Assembly (NCBI RefSeq): GCF_002001045.1
Contig: NZ_MUNR01000010.1
Location: 310,001-374,000, forward strand
Reading direction: 5' to 3'
DNA from: Rhodanobacter sp. C01
GTDB taxonomy: Bacteria; Pseudomonadota; Gammaproteobacteria; Xanthomonadales; Rhodanobacteraceae
Length of the DNA: 64,000 bases
The notes below the pieces were generated by a model. That model had not been told where the DNA came from. It ran no database searches and saw nothing but the letters and a program-made list of their open reading frames with translations. Below are positions 36,101 to 44,514 of this stretch, one piece after another (position 1 is the stretch's first letter; each line of letters opens with the position of its first letter). Made by a program: the position numbers and the translations under genes.

Positions 36101-37354
36101 ATGAAAAAACAATGGATGCTGGCACCCCTGGTTGCCGCCGGTGTACTGGGCAGCTGGATTCTCCTGCATGGCAATAGCAGCCAGGCCCAGAGCGCGCCCG
36201 GCGGCCCGCCCCCTGAAGTGACGGTGGCGCAGGCCTTGACCCGCGAGGTCAGCGACAGCGCCGAATTCACCGGCCGCCTGCAGGCGGTCAACACCGTGCA
36301 GGTGCAGCCGCGGGTCGGCGGCTTCGTGGACTCGGTGCATTTCCAGGAAGGTGCCCTGGTGCACAAGGGCGATGTGCTGTTCCAGCTCGATCCGCGCCCG
36401 TACCAGGCCGAGGTCGACCGGCTCAGCGCCAACCAGGCGCAGGCCAAGGCCGCCCTGAGCCTGGCCGAAACCAATCAGCGACGCGCCGCGATGCTGCTGG
36501 CCCAGCACGCCGTGGCACAACAGGAAGCCGATAGTCAGGACACCGCCGAACAGAGTGCACGCGCACAACTGGAAGCCAGTACGGCCGCACTGGCCGCGGC
36601 ACGCTTGAACCTGGATTTCACCCAGGTGCGTTCGCCGATCGACGGTCGCGTCAGCAATATCCGCATCACTCCAGGCAACCTGGTCACCAGCAGCGACGTG
36701 CTGACCAGCGTGGTCACGGTGAATCCGGTCTATGTCTACTTCGACGTGGACGAACAGACCTGGCTCAAACTCGATCATCTGCGCGCACGCGCGGCGCAGG
36801 CCGGCCGTGATGCGCGGATCGAGGCAACGATGGGTCTGGCCGACGAAGCGGGCTATCCGCATGACGGCCGCCTCGACTTCGTCGACAACCAGCTGCATAT
36901 CGAGTCCGGCACGATGCGTCTGCGCGCGGTGTTCGACAACCGTGACGGCCTGTACACGCCGGGCCTGTATGCCCGCGTGCAATTGCAGAGTGGCCAGGCC
37001 CGCCCGCGTCTGTTGGTGGACGACCGCGCGATCGGCACCGACTTGGGCAACCAGTTCGTCTACGTGGTCGACAAGGACCGTAAGGTGGAATACCGCAAGG
37101 TCAGCACTGGCGCGTTGTTCCATGGCCTGCGGATCGTCGACAGCGGGCTCGACGCCAGCGACGTGGTCATCGTCAACGGCCTGCAGCACGTGCGCCCCGG
37201 CGCCGAGGTCAACCCGCAGAAGGTGGCGATGCAGTACCGCCTCGACGCCAGCGACAAGGCCTTCGTCGACGCCAACCCGGCCACGCCCACTTTGAACCAT
37301 GACGCGCAGACCGCGCTGGCCAGCACGGCCACCGGCAAGCGCGCGCAGGACTGA
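36101..37354 (+). CDS. RND efflux periplasmic adaptor subunit (AcrA/MexE-like)
   Basis: A 417-residue membrane-fusion protein linking the RND permease to its outer membrane channel. It begins with a hydrophobic segment (MLAPLVAAGVLGSWILL), then a lipoyl half-motif (GRLQAVNTVQVQPRVGGFVD), a coiled-coil hairpin (about residues 100-170), the second lipoyl half (LDFTQVRSPIDGRVSNIRIT) and beta-barrel domains. No lipobox Cys. GGGAG precedes the ATG at 36101. First gene of a four-gene operon with permease, outer membrane factor and SDR. Confidence 0.93.
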   Translation: MKKQWMLAPLVAAGVLGSWILLHGNSSQAQSAPGGPPPEVTVAQALTREVSDSAEFTGRLQAVNTVQVQPRVGGFVDSVHFQEGALVHKGDVLFQLDPRPYQAEVDRLSANQAQAKAALSLAETNQRRAAMLLAQHAVAQQEADSQDTAEQSARAQLEASTAALAAARLNLDFTQVRSPIDGRVSNIRITPGNLVTSSDVLTSVVTVNPVYVYFDVDEQTWLKLDHLRARAAQAGRDARIEATMGLADEAGYPHDGRLDFVDNQLHIESGTMRLRAVFDNRDGLYTPGLYARVQLQSGQARPRLLVDDRAIGTDLGNQFVYVVDKDRKVEYRKVSTGALFHGLRIVDSGLDASDVVIVNGLQHVRPGAEVNPQKVAMQYRLDASDKAFVDANPATPTLNHDAQTALASTATGKRAQD

Positions 37355-37364
37355 TTCCCACGCC

Positions 37365-40300
37365 ATGAAAAACATTGCCCAGTTTTTCGTCGACCGGCCG
37401 ATCATGGCCGCCGTGCTGTCGCTGCTGTTCGTGATCACCGGCAGCATCGCGGTGTTCCAGTTGCCGATCAGCGAATACCCCGAAGTCGTGCCGCCCACCG
37501 TGGTGGTGCACGCCAGCTATCCCGGCGCCAATCCCAAGGTGATCGCCGAGACCGTCGCCACGCCGCTGGAGGAACAGATCAACGGCGCGGAAGGCATGCT
37601 CTATACCTCTTCGCAGGCGACCAGCGACGGCGCGCTCACGCTGACCGTGACCTTCGCGCTGGGCACCGATCTGCAGACCGCCCAGGTCGACGTGCAGAAC
37701 CGCGTGGCGCAGGCGTTGCCGAAACTGCCGGAGGAAGTGCAGCGGCTCGGCGTGACCACACAGAAGAGTTCGCCCGACCTGACCATGGTGGTGCACCTCA
37801 CCTCGCCCGACCAGCGCTACGACATGCTGTACCTGTCGAACTACGCGCGCCTGCACGTGAAGGATGTGCTCGGCCGGCTCGACGGCGTCGGCGACGTGCA
37901 GATCTTCGGCGCCGGTGAATACTCGATGCGCGTGTGGTTGGATCCTCAAAAGCTGGCCCAGCGCTCGCTCACCACCGGCGACGTGATCAACGCGATCCAG
38001 GAGCAGAACGTGCAGGTCGCCGCGGGTGCGCTGAATGCGCCACCCGGTCCGAGCAATTCGGCGTTCCAGCTCAACATCAACACGCGTGGCCGGCTGGTCA
38101 GCGAGGATGATTTCCGCAACATTATCGTGCGTACCGATGCCGGTGGCGGCGTCATCCACCTGGGCGACGTCGCCCGCGTCGACCTCGGCTCGAACAACTA
38201 CGCGCTGCGCAGCCTGCTCGACAACAAGCCGGCGGTGGCCCTGCCGATCTTCGCGCGGCCCGGCTCCAATGCGATCCAGATTTCCAACGAGGTGCGCGCC
38301 ACCATGGCGCAGCTGAAGAAGGATTTCCCGCAGGGTGTCGACTACAGCATCGTTTACGACCCGACCGTGTTCGTACGCGGCTCGATCGAGGCGGTGGCGC
38401 ATACGCTGCTGGAAGCGATCCTGCTGGTGGTGCTGGTGGTGATCCTGTTCCTGCAGACCTGGCGCGCCTCGATCATTCCGCTGGTGGCGGTGCCGGTGTC
38501 GCTGATCGGCACGTTCGCGGTGATGTACCTGGCCGGCTTCTCGCTCAACGCGCTGTCGCTGTTCGGGCTGGTGCTGGCGATCGGCATCGTGGTCGATGAC
38601 GCGATCGTGGTGGTGGAAAACGTCGAGCGGCATATCGAGCTCGGGCAGTCGCCGAAGGAAGCCACGCGCAAGGCGATGCATGAAGTCACCGGCCCGATCG
38701 TGGCCACTGCGCTGGTGTTGTGCGCGGTGTTCATCCCGACCGCCTTCGTCAGCGGTCTTACCGGCCAGTTCTATCGCCAGTTCGCGTTGACCATCGCGAT
38801 CTCCACGGTGATCTCGGCGTTCAACTCGCTGACCCTGAGCCCCGCGCTGGCGGCCGTATTGCTGAAAGGCCATGACGCGCCGAAGGATCGTCTGACGCGC
38901 GGGATCGATCGCGCGTTCGGCTGGCTGTTCCGCCCGTTCAACCGCGTATTCCATCGCGGCGCGGAAAGCTACGTTGGTGGCGTGAAGCGCATCGTCGGCA
39001 AGGGCAAGCTGGCGCTGGTGGTGTATGCCGGCCTGATCGGCCTGACCTGGTTCGGCTTCTCGCACGTGCCGACTGGTTTCGTGCCGGGCCAGGACAAGCA
39101 GTACCTGGTGGCATTCGCGCAACTGCCCGACGCCGCTTCGCTCGACCGATCCGAGGATGTGATCCGGCGCATGGACGAGATCGCCCTGAAGCAGCCGGGC
39201 GTGGAGCACGCCGTGTCCTTCCCCGGCCTGTCGATCAATGGCTTCACCAACTCGACCAACTCGGGCATCGTGTTCGTCACGCTGAAGCCGTTCGAGGAAC
39301 GCCGCAGCGCGGAGCTGTCGGCCGGTGCGATTGCCGGTGCGCTGAACCAGAAATTCGCGGCGATCCAGGACGCCTATATCGCGGTGTTCCCGCCGCCGCC
39401 GGTGATGGGGCTGGGCACGATCGGCGGCTTCCGCCTGCAGATCGAGGACCGCAGCGACCGTGGTTTCGACGAGCTGTACAAGCAGACCCAGGGCCTGATC
39501 GCGGCGAGCCAGAAAGTGCCGGCACTGGCCGGACTGTTCTCCAGCTTCCAGGTCAGCGTGCCGCAGGTCGATGCCGACGTGGATCGCGAGAAGGCCAAGG
39601 CCGAGGGCGTGAACCTGGCCGACGTGTACCAGACCATGCAGGCCTATATGGGCTCGCTCTACGTCAACGACTTCAACCGCTTCGGCCGCACCTATCAGGT
39701 CAATGTCTCGGCCGACCCGGCGTTCCGCCATTCGGCGCAGGACATCCTGCAGCTGAAGACGCGCAACGCGCAGGGCCAGATGGTTCCGCTGGGTTCGTTC
39801 GTCACCGTGCAGCAGGGCGCCGGTCCGGATCGCGTGCAGCATTACAACGGCTATCCCACCGCCGAGATCAATGGCGGACCCGCGCCCGGCTTCAGTTCCG
39901 GCCAGGCGCAGGCGGCGATGGAAAAACTGGCGAAGGAGAACCTGCCGGACGGCATGAGCTTCGAATGGACCGAGCTGACCTATCAGCAGATCCTTGCCGG
40001 CAACACCGCGATCCTGGTGTTCCCGTTGTGCGTGCTGCTGGTGTTCCTGGTGCTGTCGTCGCTGTACGAAAGCTGGTCGTTGCCGCTGGCGGTGATCCTG
40101 ATCGTGCCGATGGTGCTGCTGTCCGCGATCGCCGGCGTGTGGCTCTCCGGCGGCGACAACAACATCTTCACCCAGATCGGCTTGATCGTATTGGTCGGAC
40201 TGGCGTGCAAGAACGCGATCCTGATCGTCGAGTTTGCGCGCGAACGCCAGCACGAAGGTATGAGTCGCCATGAAGCGGTGCTCGAAGCGGCGAAGCTGCG

Positions 40301-40556
40301 ACTGCGCCCGATCCTGATGACCTCGTTCGCCTTCATCATGGGTGTAGTGCCACTGGTCACCTCGCACGGTGCCGGCGCCGAGATGCGGCATGCGATGGGC
40401 GTGGCGGTGTTCTCCGGCATGCTCGGCGTGACCATCTTCGGCTTGATCTACACGCCGCTGTTCTATGTCGTCATTCGCGCCCTGGTCGAGCGTCGCGAGG
40501 CGTGGGCGCATGAACGCGCCGCCGCGCACGCCCAGCCGGCGCTGGAGAATCATTGA
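37365..40556 (+). CDS. RND multidrug efflux permease (HAE-1 family, OqxB/MexF-like)
   Basis: A 1063-residue inner membrane proton antiporter. It starts with the RND signature FFVDRPIMAAVLSLLFVITG, has 12 predicted membrane helices with two large periplasmic loops, and the proton-relay acidic pair in GIVVDDAIVVVENVERHIELG within helix 4. Sequence features such as QNVQVAAG and TWRASIIPLVAVPVSLIGTF are shared with OqxB/MexF-type pumps, which export phenicols, quinolones and other amphiphiles. It starts 10 bp after the adaptor gene. Its 3' end is partly duplicated just downstream (40558-40725). Confidence 0.95.
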   Translation: MKNIAQFFVDRPIMAAVLSLLFVITGSIAVFQLPISEYPEVVPPTVVVHASYPGANPKVIAETVATPLEEQINGAEGMLYTSSQATSDGALTLTVTFALGTDLQTAQVDVQNRVAQALPKLPEEVQRLGVTTQKSSPDLTMVVHLTSPDQRYDMLYLSNYARLHVKDVLGRLDGVGDVQIFGAGEYSMRVWLDPQKLAQRSLTTGDVINAIQEQNVQVAAGALNAPPGPSNSAFQLNINTRGRLVSEDDFRNIIVRTDAGGGVIHLGDVARVDLGSNNYALRSLLDNKPAVALPIFARPGSNAIQISNEVRATMAQLKKDFPQGVDYSIVYDPTVFVRGSIEAVAHTLLEAILLVVLVVILFLQTWRASIIPLVAVPVSLIGTFAVMYLAGFSLNALSLFGLVLAIGIVVDDAIVVVENVERHIELGQSPKEATRKAMHEVTGPIVATALVLCAVFIPTAFVSGLTGQFYRQFALTIAISTVISAFNSLTLSPALAAVLLKGHDAPKDRLTRGIDRAFGWLFRPFNRVFHRGAESYVGGVKRIVGKGKLALVVYAGLIGLTWFGFSHVPTGFVPGQDKQYLVAFAQLPDAASLDRSEDVIRRMDEIALKQPGVEHAVSFPGLSINGFTNSTNSGIVFVTLKPFEERRSAELSAGAIAGALNQKFAAIQDAYIAVFPPPPVMGLGTIGGFRLQIEDRSDRGFDELYKQTQGLIAASQKVPALAGLFSSFQVSVPQVDADVDREKAKAEGVNLADVYQTMQAYMGSLYVNDFNRFGRTYQVNVSADPAFRHSAQDILQLKTRNAQGQMVPLGSFVTVQQGAGPDRVQHYNGYPTAEINGGPAPGFSSGQAQAAMEKLAKENLPDGMSFEWTELTYQQILAGNTAILVFPLCVLLVFLVLSSLYESWSLPLAVILIVPMVLLSAIAGVWLSGGDNNIFTQIGLIVLVGLACKNAILIVEFARERQHEGMSRHEAVLEAAKLRLRPILMTSFAFIMGVVPLVTSHGAGAEMRHAMGVAVFSGMLGVTIFGLIYTPLFYVVIRALVERREAWAHERAAAHAQPALENH

Positions 40557-40557
40557 G

Positions 40558-40725
40558 ATGAAACCGCTGCTCAGGATCGCTGCCGTCGGTGTCGCCATGG
40601 CCTCGGACATGCTCGGCGTGACCCTGTCCGGGCTGATCTACACGCCGTTGGTCTACGTCGTCATTCACGCCTTGGCGGAGCGCCGCGAGTCACGCGCGCA
40701 CGCTATGGGGTTGGAGAACCATTGA
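40558..40725 (+). pseudogene. chimeric mini-ORF: outer-membrane-factor start fused to permease end
   Basis: A 55-residue frame fitted exactly between the permease stop and the next gene, each junction having the form TGAGATGAAA. Its first 12 residues (MKPLLRIAAVGV) resemble the start of the following outer membrane factor (MKTLLKIAALSA), whereas its remainder (DMLGVTLSGLIYTPLVYVVI, then ERRE and LENH) resembles the end of the permease (GMLGVTIFGLIYTPLFYVVI, ERRE, LENH). It is best read as a diverged tandem duplication spanning the gene junction. It may be translated but is unlikely to be a functional pump part. Confidence 0.75.
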
Positions 40726-40726
40726 G

Positions 40727-42175
40727 ATGAAAACGCTCCTCAAGATCGCCGCGCTCAGCGCGGCCCTGATCCTCGCCGGCTGTGCCAGCGTGGGCCCGAA
40801 CTATCACGAAGTGAAACCCGTCGCGCCACAGCTGCAGGGACTCGATGCCACGCAGGAAAGCAATGCGCAATTCCAGGCCGCGTGGTGGAAGCAGTTCAAC
40901 GACCCCACGCTGGATGCGTTGATCCAGCGTGCCGCCGCGAACAATCTTGACCTGCGCATGGCGGTGGCGCGATTGCATGAATCGCGGGCGCTGCTGAGCA
41001 GCGCCAAGTCCGATCAATTGCCGACCGTGGACACCGATCTGAATTACACGCGAAGTCGCGAGCAGGAGCCCGGCTTCACCAGTCAACGCACTACCGTGAC
41101 CACCTATCAGGCCGGTTTCGATGCGTCGTGGGAGCTGGATCTGTTCGGTGGCGTGCGGCGTTCGGTCGAAGCCTCGCACGCCGACCTCGGCGCCAGCGAG
41201 GCCGCGTTGCACGATGCCCAGGTCAGCCTGCTGGCCGAAGTCGCGCGCAACTATTTCGAATTGCGCGGCAGCCAGCTGCGGCTCGATATCGCCCAGCGCG
41301 ATATCGACAATCAGCAGCAGACGGTGCACCTGACCGAAGTACGCAATCAGCTCGGCTCCGGTTCAGAGCAGGATGTCGCGAGCGCCAAGGCACGGCTGAG
41401 CGCGGTGCAGGCACAGCTGCCGGTACTGCAGACGCAAGTCAGTGCCAGCGAATTCCGCCTTGCCGTGCTGCTGGGCGAGCGACCGGGCGAACTCGACATC
41501 GACGTCTCGCCGAAGAGCTTCACGCCGATCGCGATCAACCTGCCGATCGGCGACGCCGGCGACGTGCTGGCGCACCGGCCCGATGTGCATGTCGCCGAGC
41601 GCGAATACGCCGCCGCCACCGCGCGCATCGGCGTGGCCAAGGCGGATTTCTTCCCGCACATCACGCTCGGTGGTTTCCTCGGTTTCCTGGCCGGACGCAG
41701 CAACGATTTCGGCAGTCCGTCGACACGCGCGTGGTCGCTGGCACCGAGCATCAGCTGGCCCGGCCTGAACGTGCAGCGCGTGCGCGCCAACCTGCATGCC
41801 AGTGAAGCACGCGCCGATGCAGCACAGGCGAACTACCAGCAGACCGTACTGTTGGCGATCGAGGATATCGACAACGCCGTCACCGGTTTCAACCAGCAGC
41901 GCGTGCGCGTCGATCACCTGATCGAACAGAGCACGCAGAGCAAGCGTGCCGAGGAACTGGCGCAGGTGCGTTACCAGGAAGGTGCCACCAGCTTCCTCGA
42001 ACTGCTCGATGCCGAACGCACCCAGCTGTCCGCCGAGGACGATCTGGCCCAGGCCGAAGCGTCGATCAACACCCGCGCCGTGGCGTTGTACAAGGCACTC
42101 GGTGGCGGCTGGCAGGCCTGCGGTGACGAGCATTGCAGCGCCGTTGCCAAGGCCGACTCCGCTGCCGCGCCATGA
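40727..42175 (+). CDS. efflux outer membrane lipoprotein (NodT/OprM family)
   Basis: A 482-residue TolC-like channel of the NodT group. The signal peptide ends in the lipobox LAGC with acylated Cys19; two OEP repeats follow (about residues 60-250 and 270-465), e.g. WWKQFNDPTLDALI at the start and YQEGATSFLELLDAERTQL near the end. It completes the tripartite pump with the two upstream genes. Its stop overlaps the following SDR start (ATGA). Confidence 0.93.
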   Translation: MKTLLKIAALSAALILAGCASVGPNYHEVKPVAPQLQGLDATQESNAQFQAAWWKQFNDPTLDALIQRAAANNLDLRMAVARLHESRALLSSAKSDQLPTVDTDLNYTRSREQEPGFTSQRTTVTTYQAGFDASWELDLFGGVRRSVEASHADLGASEAALHDAQVSLLAEVARNYFELRGSQLRLDIAQRDIDNQQQTVHLTEVRNQLGSGSEQDVASAKARLSAVQAQLPVLQTQVSASEFRLAVLLGERPGELDIDVSPKSFTPIAINLPIGDAGDVLAHRPDVHVAEREYAAATARIGVAKADFFPHITLGGFLGFLAGRSNDFGSPSTRAWSLAPSISWPGLNVQRVRANLHASEARADAAQANYQQTVLLAIEDIDNAVTGFNQQRVRVDHLIEQSTQSKRAEELAQVRYQEGATSFLELLDAERTQLSAEDDLAQAEASINTRAVALYKALGGGWQACGDEHCSAVAKADSAAAP

Positions 42176-42918
42176 GCCGCCCTGCCCGGCGCATACCGGT
42201 GGTGACGCCGGCGATCACACCGATCTATCGCGTGGCGCTCGTCACCGGCGCCAATCGCGGTCTCGGTTTCGAGGTGGCACGCCAGCTCAGCGAACGCGGC
42301 ATGACCGTGCTGCTCGGCGCGCGCGACCTGGACAAAGGCTTGCACGCCGCGCGCAAGCTGGCCGGCGCACCCGGCGAGGTGATCGCCGTGCAGCTCGACG
42401 TGACCCGCCAGGACGAAGTCGACACGCTGGCGCGCTGGATCGAGATCACCTACGGCCGGCTCGACGTGCTGGTCAACAATGCTGGCGGTCACTACGACCA
42501 TGACGCCAGTGCCAGCAACGCCGACCTCGCCTCGGCTCAGGCAGCGCTGGACACCCATCTATTCGGCAGCTGGCGCCTGACCAGCGCGCTGCTGCCGCTG
42601 ATGCGCCGACATGGCTACGGTCGCATCGTCAATGTCTCCAGCAGTTGCGGTGCCAGCGGCTCGAGTAGCGCCGGTTGCGTGGCCTATCGCACCTCCAAGG
42701 CTGCACTCAACGCGTATACGCGCACGCTGGCAACGGAGCTGGAAGGCAGTGGCATCGTGGTCAACGCGGTGTGCCCGGGCTGGGTCGCCACCGAACTCGG
42801 CGGGTCTGGTGGGCGACCGGTGGCGCGTGGCGCGGCCGGGATCGTATGGGCCGCCGACCTGGCGGTCCCGGCACCCACCGGGCGCTTCTTCCGCGACGGC
42901 GCAACGATTCCGTGGTGA
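42172..42918 (+). CDS. SDR family NAD(P)-dependent oxidoreductase
   Basis: A 248-residue short-chain dehydrogenase. Cofactor motif TGANRGLG at residues 25-32, NNAGG, the catalytic Ser in VNVSSSCG, and YRTSK as the YxxxK active site, then PGWVATELGG. It resembles plant/bacterial carbonyl reductase-type SDRs that act on small carbonyls. The ATGA overlap with the outer membrane factor makes it part of the efflux operon, suggesting it handles the same toxic compound or a related metabolite. Confidence 0.9.
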   Translation: MSRPARRIPVVTPAITPIYRVALVTGANRGLGFEVARQLSERGMTVLLGARDLDKGLHAARKLAGAPGEVIAVQLDVTRQDEVDTLARWIEITYGRLDVLVNNAGGHYDHDASASNADLASAQAALDTHLFGSWRLTSALLPLMRRHGYGRIVNVSSSCGASGSSSAGCVAYRTSKAALNAYTRTLATELEGSGIVVNAVCPGWVATELGGSGGRPVARGAAGIVWAADLAVPAPTGRFFRDGATIPW

Positions 42919-42945
42919 ACCCGCGCTCGCTGTTCCTGTCGACGG

Positions 42946-43446
42946 CTAGCCTTTGATCGCCCCGCTATGCTGTGAGTACAGCGCGTGCCAGTGCCCGTCG
43001 ACATAGACGAAGATATCCGAGGAGCGCACCCCCTTCGCGAGACCCAGCATGGGGTCATAGAACGAAAGAATCGCGGTATCGCCATGGATGACCACGGACT
43101 TGCCCGAAGGGTGCGTCTTGAGCCATGCCTCGACCTTGTTCCGCTCCTCATCCGAACCACGGTTCTTCGCGGCGTGCGCCACGATGGCCGCCTTCGGATG
43201 GGCCACGCCATCGGCACCGACCGAACGGTATTCTGGCAGCAGCAGGTCGTCCAGATACGCGGTGTCGCCGCCGAGTTCGGCCTCCAGCCAATGCTGGTCC
43301 ACCGCGATCACCGCTGACTCGTTCCTGGCGGCCTCGTCGATGCCGGCCGCGACCGCGGCGGGACTCGCCGCGATCATCGCTTCGGTTCCCAGCACCAGCA
43401 CGGCGGCGCATGCCATGCCGATTTGAAAGAGACGTTGCCTTTGCAT
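42946..43446 (-). CDS. secreted nuclear transport factor 2-like protein (DUF4440-type)
   Basis: A 166-residue protein with an N-terminal signal peptide (LFQIGMACAAVLVLGTEAMIA) and an NTF2-like fold: VIAVDQHWLEAELGGDTAYLDDLL followed by LPEYRSV, and SVVIHGDTAILSF, YVDGHWHALYSQHS. This matches SnoaL/DUF4440 domains, which form small cone-shaped ligand-binding or enzymatic pockets. The start at 43446 is preferred over 43464 because GAGG is correctly spaced. Function unknown; it is divergent from an unrecognised secreted protein. Confidence 0.75.
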   Translation of the reverse strand: MQRQRLFQIGMACAAVLVLGTEAMIAASPAAVAAGIDEAARNESAVIAVDQHWLEAELGGDTAYLDDLLLPEYRSVGADGVAHPKAAIVAHAAKNRGSDEERNKVEAWLKTHPSGKSVVIHGDTAILSFYDPMLGLAKGVRSSDIFVYVDGHWHALYSQHSGAIKG

Positions 43447-43822
43447 GCTGTTGTCCTCGTCCACGGCGGAATTGCCGCCGGATCAGCCTGCACGGCAGCA
43501 CGGCGAGCCGCCTCGCTTCGGTGACAAGCGCATTCGGGAAGGTGACAAGCGGCTGGAATGCGCTGCCAAGCGGCAGGCTGACGATGCAGCAGCGGCAATC
43601 GCCCACTCCTGCCGATACCGGAACGCCAGGTCAGCCTCGATCCCAAGGCACGCCAACCTCCCGCACTGGCCGATGCACCGCTCGTCATCGCCGGCACGCC
43701 ACTTGTCACAAGATTGGCGACGACAGTGTTTGCGCATGTCAGCCTGGCCAGATCATCCATATCGATGCCGTTGCCCGTCCGGTAATCCACGTGCCGGATG
43801 CACGGCGCAGGGAGGGGCAAAC
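43447..43822. promoter_or_regulatory. divergent intergenic region with GTGACAAG repeats
   Basis: This 376-bp gap holds no convincing gene. An 11-bp direct repeat, GGTGACAAGCG, occurs at 43520-43530 and 43541-43551, 21 bp apart (two helical turns), and an inverted copy of its core, CTTGTCAC, lies at 43702-43709. A two-turn spacing suits LytTR-type or other dimeric regulators; a LytTR regulator gene lies 1.8 kb downstream. Confidence 0.4.
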
Positions 43823-44431
43823 ATGCGTTTGTCGACGACACTCGCCATCCTTCTGGCTTCCGTACCAGCTACCCACGCGACGGACAGCAAAGACGCAGCC
43901 CGCGCGACCTTCGCGCCGGACAGCATTGCCAGTATCTCCGGCGATGGCGAAGCCGCGTTCACCCCGGACGGTACGCCGGCACCGACCGGGCTGACGAATG
44001 AGCTGGCACCGCTGTCCTGGTTTGTCGGTGCATGGCAATGCATTGGCCAGTTCTCCAACGGCAGGCCGATCCATTCCCGCGAAATCTTCAGCGCTGAAAT
44101 GGACGGTCGCTGGTTACGCATGCAACACGCGGACGCACCGCCGGATCGCTACGCCGCGGACGAATGGTGGGGCTACGACCGCGCCACCAGGCAATTCGTG
44201 ATGATCGTGTTCGACAACAGCGGTGGCGTACGCCACTACGTTTCTTCCGGTTGGACCGATACCACGCTGAGCCTGCGCAATACTGCAACCAGCGGCTACA
44301 TCGATCGCTTCGTGTTCCGACGCAGCAGCGATGCCAAATACCGAGTCAGCTATGCGCACCTCGGTGGCCGTGGGGAATGGCAGCTTGGCGACGAACTCTC
44401 CTGCCACCGCGATGCGGGACCGCCAGCTTGA
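43823..44431 (+). CDS. secreted protein of unknown function
   Basis: A 202-residue protein with a short signal peptide (MRLSTTLAILLASVPATHA) and a compact beta-rich domain: LSWFVGAWQCIGQF, EMDGRWLRMQH, DEWWGYDRATRQFVMIVFD, SGWTDTTLSLRN and a single late Cys. The WFVGAWQC-to-GYD pattern is reminiscent of DUF1579/lipocalin-like proteins, but I do not assign a family. GGAGG precedes the ATG. It lies directly before a LytS-type kinase (83 bp), so it may be co-expressed with the kinase/regulator pair. Confidence 0.72.
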   Translation: MRLSTTLAILLASVPATHATDSKDAARATFAPDSIASISGDGEAAFTPDGTPAPTGLTNELAPLSWFVGAWQCIGQFSNGRPIHSREIFSAEMDGRWLRMQHADAPPDRYAADEWWGYDRATRQFVMIVFDNSGGVRHYVSSGWTDTTLSLRNTATSGYIDRFVFRRSSDAKYRVSYAHLGGRGEWQLGDELSCHRDAGPPA

Positions 44432-44514
44432 AGCTGCGGATGCGCGAACGCCGTGTCGTGCCGGCGTATCTTCCGGCACATCCGTCGATCGGCTGGCGCT
44501 GGCACACTGCGGGC

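Noticed and set aside
37209..40610. 1133-codon open frame on the minus strand
   Set aside because: It is antisense to the RND permease, which has full family motifs. The frame is His/Arg/Gln-rich low-complexity protein typical of GC-rich antisense shadows.
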